DNA from: Volvox africanus
Lineage: Eukaryota > Chlorophyta > Chlorophyceae > Chlamydomonadales > Volvocaceae
DNA length: 64,000 nucleotides
Assembly: GCA_030268105.1 (NCBI GenBank)
Contig: BSDZ01000103.1
Location: 1,306,501 to 1,370,500, forward strand
Direction of reading: 5' to 3'
Numbering within the stretch: the first letter of the stretch is position 1; each line of letters opens with the position of its first letter. Below the pieces are notes generated by a model. It was not told where the DNA came from, did no database searches, and saw only the letters and a program-made list of their open reading frames with translations. Shown here piece after piece: positions 53,291-62,300 of this stretch. Both the position numbers and the translations under genes were made by a program.

Positions 53291-54029
53291 GCAGTCCCCA
53301 TGAACTCCTATCCTGGCGTGCTGCAAAAAACCCATATTCGTTGGGGCCAAGAAATCCTTCAGCCGTGGCGGTCATGTATACATGCAGGTTTGGTACGTAG
53401 GGCATGGACCTCATCCCCGCCTGCTACATCTATCCCCCTAGCACGCACCCTCATTCAAGACGTGAACCTCCCCATCCCGCACAAACAAACCCATTCATTC
53501 CCATGTCACACACCATATACACAGATAAACACACCAACAGCAAAATTAACGTACAAAAAATAAACAAATATTATATTAGGCCATAAAAGCGCAATCCATG
53601 AAATATGACGTACCTGCAGCTGCTGTTGCGCCCGGTATGTGGCGTCCAGGCTGCGATCTCGTGGACTATAGCGAAATCGTTTGTCGGTACGGCGGCGTGG
53701 TGGCTGAGGTGCCGTATCAATGCCCCACTCCGGCAGCACTGTCATCGCGACTTCATCGGGGTCTACTGAGGCCTGCGAGGGACAAGGCCAGCCCGTGCTT
53801 GCTCTAAGACCCATCAGACAAAGGCTCGTGCTATACCCTACTCTCTAAGACCCGTCGGACCAAATCAGAGATATTATTTTAGAAAGTTAACGAAGGAGAG
53901 GGTACCTTAAACAGGATAACAAATTAGGACAGAACTATGCAATTTCAAAAGTCTTAAAGTGAGCGATAAATCAGGAATAAATCAGAATCAGAATCAGGAA
54001 TAAAATGGAAATAATATTAATTTATATAT

Positions 54030-54580
54030 TTACTTCGAGTCTTCCGAGAACCTCTTGATTGGAAAGCCCCATTTGGGTCTCTTCCAGCTTCCCGCCGGTG
54101 CCGACCCGTGGTTCACGGAATCGTTCTGATCATTACCGCCGCCAGCGGCTACCATCACTACCGCCGCCGCAACGACCGTCGTACCACCATACCGTACCGA
54201 TGCCGACCCAATGCCGACCCAGCATTGTAGAGGGGGCGGAGGAGCTGCCGTGCCCGCCGACTGTGCGCAAGGAGTTACCGGAGGCGCTGGTGGCGGCTGC
54301 ACTTGGGTCAGTGGTGGCTGCGGTGCTGCCGCCGGCGGGGGCGACGGCTTCAGCCCCAGCCCCGGCCCCCGCCGCCGTCGCGACGGCGGCAGTATCGTTT
54401 GGTGGCACGCGTCCGCCAAGGAACGTATGGAGAAAGGCGGTGCGGATGGGGCTGGGACGCCTGTCGCTGTCGCTGACGCCACCGCATTTGTGGCTCTGAT
54501 CGCCACCTTCGCCTTAAAGCGCATCACTGGCGCAGATGATGTTATTGCGTCGTCGAAAATGCTCCGAAACCATGCCTTGT
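54030..54580 (-). other. GC-rich low-complexity open stretch, possible loop exon of the remnant
   Basis: An open minus-strand frame continues from the possible exon at 54583 into Ala/Gly/Pro/Val-rich sequence and stops at 54030 after KRPKWGFPIKRFSEDSK. All three minus frames and the opposite strand are largely open because of GC-rich triplets, so openness is weak evidence. It may be an intrinsically disordered insertion in the cytosolic loop of the channel remnant, or non-coding. Confidence 0.25.
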
Positions 54581-55364
54581 TGGCTGCTTGAAAATGGAGG
54601 GGAAAAAGGCGCTGAAATTCGTTTCGGCCCCTGCCACCAACGTCCGCACCATTGCCCTTGCCAGCCGCATAGGCCGTACTGGACAGTCCGTCACCATCAG
54701 CACCGCCCGCCTGCACTGGGCCAACTATTGGATGCAAGGCAATTTCCGGTCTCCCTTGTACGGCCGGTGGCTGTTGTCGTACCTACGAAGCCAGGGGTAA
54801 AAGCAGTCAATCACGCACTCATCGGTGGCAATTGGTCTTGGTCTCTAATTGGTTTCTCTAACAATTACCCACTTCCCTATTGCGGCAATCCCAGGTACAA
54901 AAGTAGGTATTACACCGACGTACGGAATAATCAGTACGGGCAGTACGTAGAGAAAATCATTCCCCCACCTACCGTGTCTTCCCCTCTTCCCTAACCCGTC
55001 TCCGCCGCCCGTCCACCCTCTCCACACGCACAGTATCTACTCGCCTCTTTAACGCCGGGGATATCTGTGACCAGCACGGTGTGTGAGGGACCTCCGCGCT
55101 GTGCGTTGCCCAGGAACAGCAGCCGCAAGATCACCGATTCGCGGTTGAAGCGCCACAACAGCTGTACATACGGGAGAAGGACGGGAGGAATACGGGGTTG
55201 ACGGGCCCGGCACATACATATGTCAGCTCGCACATACCATATCAGTCAGGCCGCATACCCGCAATGCATGATAGATACATGGCGCAGTCCAAACCTGCCT
55301 CGTCATTGATGTCCTCCTCGTGATACGTAAGGGTCGGCGATATCCAGCCCAAGAGGCCAATGGG

Positions 55365-56187
55365 CTTTAACCTTCACATTGAGAATACTCATTGCTGATG
55401 ATGCGGCGCACAGGCATGTGCATGGGCAAGCAGGCGTGGGCAACGGGGCAGATAATAGAGGGGATGAGTCAAATCAAGTGGGTGGGTGTGACTGGGCCTG
55501 ATAACTTGGATTCGGATGTGGCTTGCTAAAGCAAAAATGCAGATGCTGGGGTTGTGGGTCGAAGCGCTAAGGGCGGAAGGACCGTCTTTATTGGGGGTTG
55601 GAATTTGGTTGTACGTGCCGTACTTAATACCATATCCTCAACCAGGTAAACGTGCGCGTATGTGTCTCGCGGTGTGCGGAGTGCGGGAGCAGGTGCACCG
55701 GAATGGTATAGCATGGCTGCCGGAAGTATCCGGCGGGGAAGCGGTCGGACTACTGAGCAAGCTCTTCCAGCTTGGAAGTAGCACATGGTTTCTAAACTTA
55801 AAGAAATTTGATTCCCGTGAACATTTCCACCACCAACGACAATCAACAATAAGAGTAGCAACAACATGCAGCCGGCAATAACACTTAGTAATGTTTTCTT
55901 TGACTATTTAGTATTATTTTTGTGTACAATATTTTAATTATTAGTTATTATGATATTAATATTGGTATCTTCCTTTAATCAAATATCATAGTTCTTATTT
56001 AATAGATAATTGTTGTTGTCGTTTGATGTTACAACTACGAATGATAATCAAGTAACAATACAGGTGCATTAATGTCTAACACAATGATATCTAATATAAT
56101 AGTGCTAATGATGGCAGATGGCAATTATATAATATATCGTAACGTCTCAGTGCGAAGAATCGTCTGCAACAGGGCTTTGAAAGGATA
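55365..56187. other. Intergenic; AT-rich from about 55,890
   Basis: Overlapping open frames on both strands (about 55516-55881) have no recognisable content and no consistent splice signals. The start of the channel remnant (its first helix and start codon) would be expected here on the minus strand but is not visible. From 55890 to 56170 the sequence is strongly AT-rich. Confidence 0.4.
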
Positions 56188-56270
56188 ATGCTTAAGATGC
56201 CAAATACAACGCAAAAGTTGAGCAAAAGCGATGTGAGCACCGCTGACGATCCGGCCGCCATCTTATGTAA

Positions 56271-56299
56271 TTATACATATATATATATATATATATATA
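56271..56299. repeat. Short TA microsatellite
   Basis: An uninterrupted TA run of about twelve dinucleotides, flanked by unique sequence; unrelated to the array apart from composition. Confidence 0.85.
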
Positions 56300-56546
56300 C
56301 GTGTGGTCATTATCATCATCTAACCATTACTATACTATATATGGTATCAACATCATATTTAAGGTACTGCTACGAAGAAATAGAGCCCCCAAATCGTAAT
56401 TCAATACTACTGTGTGGACGATGGCGCGCACGTGCAAAAATGCTACCGGCTGGGTTGAGGGAAAATCGCAGGTTCCATAATGATGGTCCAGACCTTAGGG
56501 CAAAACTATCTCGCCAGCATTAAACCTGGACAAGTTTTTTCGTTAA

Positions 56547-56711
56547 ATTGTTGCGCAGTTGTTACACGACGACTCCACGCATGCGTGTGCGTTTCAGAAC
56601 GCTTACGATGAACTCTTTGTTGGACTTAATAAAGCATATGGCCGCGGTATTACCGCCTTTATCAGAACCCGCAAAAAGCACAAGGAGAACTATTGCCTGT
56701 GTTATCGGTAG
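56547..56711 (+). pseudogene. Protein-like reading frame interrupted by stops, family unknown
   Basis: Between stops at 56544 and 56709 a 54-codon frame encodes a balanced, protein-like sequence with NAYDELFVGLNKAYGRG and a basic RTRKKHK stretch. The same frame upstream of the TAA at 56544 reads SPALNLDKFFR, so the frame appears cut by a single stop, with further stops before that. Codon choice (AAT, AAA, GCA, TAT) is more AT-rich than in the channel gene. A second protein-like stretch in another frame (about 56730-56870, including SDSSDVPVKLFIGYQPL) follows. I infer a decayed coding element, possibly foreign; chance is not excluded. Confidence 0.3.
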
Positions 56712-56899
56712 TCGTGATGTTGCTAAGTTCGGGCGTGCGCTGCGCTCACATATGGTAGCGTTCTCATACGGTGTGTGGCTAATATTCCAATTAGGATAGT
56801 ATATAAAACCTTTAGTGATAGTTCCGATGTACCAGTAAAGTTGTTCATCGGTTATCAGCCACTACGTACGTCTTACTAGGGTATATTTAGGTATAATTC

Positions 56900-57584
56900 C
56901 TGCAGAGCCTTTGGACACTATCTAGAGACGGAGATTCTCCGTGGGCGGCATTAGAACGTGAAAGGAAGCGCATCTGTCATTATGCAAACGGATCGTGGCT
57001 AATCTTGGCATAATGGCGGAAGGCGCATTTGAGGCACGATAATAAAGGCCTACCTCCTGTCTGCTTGGGGGCTTTGACCAAATCCAACCTCTCTGTCGCA
57101 GGTGACTTCACGTTCGCTTTGTTAAATGGAGTTGATGGCTCTTTTGCCGACTTAAGGATTAGACATGCATTTTTGTCATGACACGATGGCACAAAGCACA
57201 GCCTCAGGCAAAATGTAACAGAGTGAATGACAGGGAGGATAATTGAGGAGGTCGAGTGCGGTAGGAGGGTGATGTTTTGACGCCCTGCTGTGCTATGCAA
57301 AAGGTAAAAATATTCTCTGGGCGGTGGACCTGGACGCATCTTCGAACGAAGGGAGCCTCCTTAAGCTCTCAACTAAATTGCGCTTTAGCGGGCAGTAGAT
57401 GAAACATATCCCCGCATCATGTTACACAAATGCCAGATATTACACAACCGCCGCATCTCCGTCGTTAAAACGCCCCGCCACAAACAAGTAAAAAAGGTCA
57501 CAGCAACAATTAATCAGTAAGCCATCGATACACTCAGGACACCTACGCCACATGGTATGTGTCGCAGAATGCTAGGTAATCAAC
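56900..57584. other. Intergenic, nothing recognised
   Basis: A 119-codon minus-strand open frame (56980-57339) begins with a plausible ATG but matches no family I know and has no supporting splice or composition signal. Confidence 0.4.
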
Positions 57585-58388
57585 ATGTTGCGAGGTCCCT
57601 TTGCAAAGAATCGTAGCCGTCACGAGGACCTTGATGATGCATTATCCAGCCCGCTAGGCCGCCTCAACCCACACCACAGCCCGCAGCGGATCCACCTACA
57701 TTCCAGCTCTTACTCAGCGACGAAGAGAAGGCACCAAGGTGCGCATGTACGGGTTACGGTGCATCGGGTATTAGCACATCACAGCTGTATGTGCCAAGAC
57801 GCGTCGTCACATGCTGGAGAAGTACAAACGGATGCGGCGCTTGGTCTACTTCGGGGCTTCCCCCTGCCTTCCATCCCTATTATGCAGCGCAAAAAAACGT
57901 GAAGGGCAGGGTAAGTACATCTGCCGCCGCACTTGGATTGAGTAGGATGAGTTCAAACCTCTTTCACAAAGAGACACGCTGCTCCAGCGCGGCAGGAAAC
58001 CCCCACGCACACCCAGCATCTATACACCCACCATAAGATTCGTCTGGCTGCTGCAGTGGCCAATAGAGGACCCCTGGACGAATATATTCGACAGTATTCG
58101 AGGCATATAATACCTGCATCCACACCAAATATCAGTACCCACCCCTCTGCTTTCATATATGAAGCACTCCTGCTGCCGTTCCCTCCATCTCCGACCCCTT
58201 TTGTCCTACCTACCACCGTTTCCAGTGGAAGTGGGCCCATGCCCGTGCTGACAGCACTGCAGGTGCGCCGCGTAATATCCCGCCCATGCCGCGTCGTTCT
58301 TACCGCCGCGCCGCCAGCACGGGGCATTAAGATCCCGGGTCACATTGCCTCGCCAGAACTAGAACCACGCTTCAAGATCCTTGTAGAG
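57585..58388 (+). other. Possible exons of an unidentified plus-strand gene
   Basis: Three blocks look coding. 57585 onward opens with ATG (MLRGPFAKNRSRHEDLDDAL). A block ending at 57910 with a consensus donor (G|GTAAGT) reads RRHMLEKYKRMRRLVYFGAS in one frame. 58263-58388 is 42 open codons between a good acceptor (CACTGCAG) and donor (GAG|GTACGC), including ARGIKIPGHIASPELEPRF. A piece near 58038-58095 (LAAAVANRGPLDEYIR) could be another exon. I could not chain these in phase, and the minus strand offers competing splice sites near 58034-58111. Function unknown. Confidence 0.22.
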
Positions 58389-58429
58389 GTACGCAGCTGC
58401 CCGTACACCACCGCCGCGCACGCCACACA

Positions 58430-58471
58430 GTCACCTGCCCACTCCAGGTGGGCAGGTGACTCCACCTGGAG
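58430..58471. repeat. Overlapping inverted repeats forming two competing hairpins
   Basis: 58430-58442 (GTCACCTGCCCAC) pairs perfectly with 58448-58460 across a five-base loop. The middle segment 58442-58451 (CTCCAGGTGG) can instead pair with 58462-58471 (CCACCTGGAG), ten perfect pairs. The two folds exclude each other. No associated gene is certain. Confidence 0.8.
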
Positions 58472-59316
58472 AAGAGTAGAATATCTTGACACATTACCTT
58501 ACGATTTTTAAATTTAAAGCATCACAGAAGGATATTCCGCAGCTAATAACGTAGGAATCGGCGGGCCACTTGCGAATGTTTGACCCCGAGACCCCTGGAG
58601 CTTCCACCACAGGCCAAATCGCCCCTAGAACGGCTGCTGGTAAGGGGTGTGACCTGCCTGGACTACGTACCCGGAACAAGTTTCGAGTTAATATCGGCAA
58701 CGACGCTCGGTGCATGAGGGTTGACGACAAAGCACCCGCCACACCCCGCACATAACAATTAACACACGCGCACACTCCTACAAGGCAAGACAAGGACACA
58801 ATGGCAAATGTATACACACGTGCGCAAGCGTTGAGCAGATATTCTCATCTGCGTCTCAATTCAATTGAGATGTGATTGGGAAAGCACGAGCGCGCGCAAG
58901 AGCCAAGTTGACGTAGCCAATAACTCGTACTCCCGCACCGAGCCTACCTCACGCCGCGTTAAGTTGTACCATAGTGACTCCAGAGTCCACTGTCCACCAC
59001 CAGCAATAATGTGCTCAATGCTTTTTTAGTTAACAATCAGGTGCCTCAGACGCCTTACTTGCAAGCGAGCCTCATGCCAGCTACAATCCTGCGGAGCACT
59101 AACAACCTGCCGGCGAAAATATGCATGAGGTCCCATCAGGATCCAACTCCCCGTCCTCCCACCCAGGAGCAGTCGGCCGCGCCACGGCTCACCGCCACTC
59201 GCCCCACGGCTGCTGCGCTGCGATAATGAAGGGCGGGTTTACGTCCTGCGCAGTGCATCTTCCATATTCTGCTGCCGCGGCAGCGCAGGTAGCCCCGGCG
59301 GCGGCCACTAGCTACT
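58472..59316. other. Intergenic, 3' flank of the channel gene
   Basis: Downstream of the channel's stop codon on the minus strand. No TGTAA or AATAAA was found on the minus strand within the first ~400 bp past the stop, so the 3' end is not placed. Short open frames here show no recognisable product. Confidence 0.4.
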
Positions 59317-62300
59317 CTACACGCCGGCGGGGCCCTTGGGCGCGCTGCCTGACGGGTCCTGAGCGGACCCCACTGGGTCAAGCTCGGTGTTAACCTTCTT
59401 CTCGTCCTCGTCGTCACTGTCCTGCAAATTGGGATCCATGTCGTAGATGGTGAGATCCTCGGGCATCTTAGGCGGTGGCAGGACCTCCGATTCGCCCAGC
59501 AACTTGCGCTTCTTGGTCTCCCGGCGATACTTTTTATACTCAGCCACCCACTCGTTGAGCCGCGGCAAGCGAGACTGTACCTCCGTGGCCAGCTTGGAGA
59601 GCCGTTCCACTTCGGCGAGGTTAACCTGCGCAATGCAGACACATTGAGAAGAAGCGGGGAGCGGCCGCAAACATAAGCAGCTTCAGCGGAGGCTGTCCTG
59701 ATGCGAAACAGTCCTCCTCTTAAGCAGCGTTGTTTAGTAGTTGCTTCTGCGGTTGTTGCTGCTTGAGCCTTTGTTCCTCATGGTGCCCTGCTCCTCCTGG
59801 AATGCGGCTGCTGGGGTTGCTGCGGCTGCGGCTCTTCTGCCGGTCCTCCTACTTCTGCTCCGTTACGGAGGTACCCTTGAGCCTGCACATCTTGTCATCG
59901 GCTCCACCCCCACAAGCATCTCCATACACGCACTGCATACGACGCTCAACCCCCCACGTAACATGTTCCCGATGCCACTCCCTGACCAATGGGCTGTCAG
60001 GCTGTCAGATTTATCGCCTCAAACCCAACCCCTGATGCATACCAGGTCCCCAACCATCCCCGAATAACATAACCCAGCTTGCCTTGAATACCGGGTTCAT
60101 GTACATCTCCTCCACCTCACGCTTCTCCTCTGAGTTGAGCGCATAGCCGTCACCGTCAATGGTCTCCAGCAGCAACAACTCATCCTTGCCGGCGCCGGGC
60201 CCACCTGTCAGGATGAGTGTACGTGTCCAGGAGAGTGATGAGAGCAGGTGGTGCTCGGAAGCATTTTGGTTGGATGCGATGTGATAAATGATGGCCTGAC
60301 TAGGCTAGTGGTTCAGAGACGGAGAGAGGGATACGGTATGAGGAACATGAATGGAACGAAACGATATTATCGTTTCACGACTGTAATCAAAGCGGTAGTG
60401 CGCAACCGGAAAGCTCAGGACTTCCGGGCGGGGAGCGAACTAGAATGTTCAGCTCATCTTCTCACCTGGGGGAGGAATGTCGTCCAGCCTTTTGTCATAA
60501 GGCGGCGGCGGATCGTCGTTGTTCTCGGCCTTACGCACAGCTTCGTCGTACGCCCGCTTAATCTTGTCGCGCTTCTTTTTACGCTCCTGTGGACCGGCGA
60601 GTAAGCGGACACCAAGGCCTTACGTGTGAGGTGCTGCTGGATGGTCCGCGATGGTGTACAAAGATTATATAAAACAGCAGCGCTGCCATCCGTCGAAACG
60701 ATTGTGGGCTTGTGGCACTTTCAAGTAGTGAGCTGGTAGTATGTCATGCCAGAAATAACCCGCTGGCTCGATCATAAACCTAACAGCTTCGCACCTTGCA
60801 TACACACAAACACAAACACACACACGCACACCCCACGCCGCCCCGCCCCCAACCCGGAACCCAAACCACTTCACGCGACGCCACACAGTACACGGGCTCC
60901 CCACTCACATCTCTGGAGGCCGCGAGCAGATTCATTCTGCGCTGGTCCGCCTCCAACATGTCCATGTAGGCTGCATCGTGGAGGGCGGTCACCGACCTAC
61001 GGCGGAGAGCGAATACGTGTATGAATGCAGAGGATAGAAGTACCCGAAAAGCCCACTGAGGAACCAATAACCATACCCAGCGTAAACACAGAGTTGACCT
61101 CGTTTGGTTGACGCATGCGACTATGCGAACAAGGCGCCTGCATTGCACGCCTTTGATGACATGCGCAGTTGCCAACGTCACCGGCCTAACTTAAAACCAC
61201 CTAATCAATAATTGAATTTATCACTGAATATGAACGAACCCCATAACATGCATGTGGAGGGAATGGTCTTCCGTCTAGATCGTTTATACCACAAATATAT
61301 ACTGAAGCTGGTCGAGCACGGGACTGGGCGCTCTTCCAAAAGCGACAATAGCCCGTAGCCAGCCAGCCAGGTTATCACCCCACCCCCACACACCACGGCC
61401 GATTGTAGAGCTGCAATGTGCTGATGTGGGAGGTAATGGAGAAGATGATGAGAGGGAACATGAAGGGGCTGAACTTGAACTTCTTGAGGGAGAGCAGTCC
61501 CAGCATGGTGAACTGCATGATGTACAGCCCCACCATAACCTGGTTGTACACCGTCTTCCACAGCATGCCAGCGCTCTCATACTGACGGCGGTACACGTAG
61601 ACGTTGTTGTAGGTCTCGCCCACGAAGTTGACCAAGAAGTAGGCCAGTGCAGCGGGGCACACGATGGGGTTGATGCAGGAAAACGTCTGCGAGGGATATG
61701 GATGCCGAATAGGGAGGATTCGGTCAGAGAATGGGAAGGCAAAACCAGTGCGCGTGTTCGTGACCAGTGGCCTTTATTAGTTGCAAGGACCTTTCGGGAT
61801 AGGAGCGCCAGGCAGCCAGGCAGCCAGGCAGCCAGGCGGCGGGATAAAAGTTCTGCTTCACACAGGAGAGGATGCGACGCATCCTAAAATAGGAGATAAA
61901 CGCACCACCCAGTCAGTGTTTAAGCGCACCATCGTCGTTTCTCTCAATGCACAGCAGTTATGTGTATCAAACTTTCCTTAAAAGCCTGTGCTGTCGCCGA
62001 GATTTACAAACGCGGAGATCCCCAGGGTCGGTGCCCTTAATTCAATCTCACCAGACCCAGCAGCAAGGCAATTGTGTGGTCCACCACTGTCGTGCCGTTG
62101 CTCGTGTATTGATACATCCACATGCGCTGTCGGGCGCGTGGACTGCCAGCAAACTTGGACAGAATCCAGAAGATGACGAAGTTTGGCAGCCGGATGAAAG
62201 CCATGGATTTGGCACCCAGGCCCTGATTTGAACGCGGTGCAGAAGTAAGAATTCGCGAAACTCCTTAAGATATTAACTTAAATAAATAACTGAACCCGTC

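Larger units (their letters stand above)
52823..55364 (-). pseudogene. Remnant of a CSC1/OSCA-like cation channel gene, membrane exons missing
   Basis: Several exon-like blocks lie in order on the minus strand. 55259-55364 encodes PIGLLGWISPTL, an acidic stretch and AGLDCAMYL, the family's N-terminal cytosolic signature before helix 1. 55045-55161 encodes LLWRFNRESV to HTVLVTDIPGV, the end of helix 2 and start of the large cytosolic loop. 54583 downward follows a strong polypyrimidine acceptor and may be loop sequence (SSAPVMRFKAK). 53614-53772 is a clean 53-codon block with good splice sites (CAG|GTACGT) and no recognised match. 52823-52910 encodes SVMSLHDAGE to RRMELLRAVEQ, 15 of 29 residues identical to the exon at 60909-60996 of the neighbouring gene, with equal length (88 nt) and phase. 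No membrane-helix exons are visible between these blocks. Phases do not join at 55259/55161 or 53614/52910, so I infer a deleted paralog; a divergent gene or assembly fault is possible. Confidence 0.6.

Noticed and set aside
54059..54591. Plus-strand frames over the GC-rich block
   Set aside because: They are mirror images of low-complexity GC-rich triplets; the minus strand has a strong acceptor and family context.
58860..59319. Reassigned TAA/TAG codons extending the channel past its stop
   Set aside because: The frame past the TAG has no TGA for ~450 bp but has about the number of TAA/TAG expected by chance, and glutamines within the exons are all CAA/CAG.
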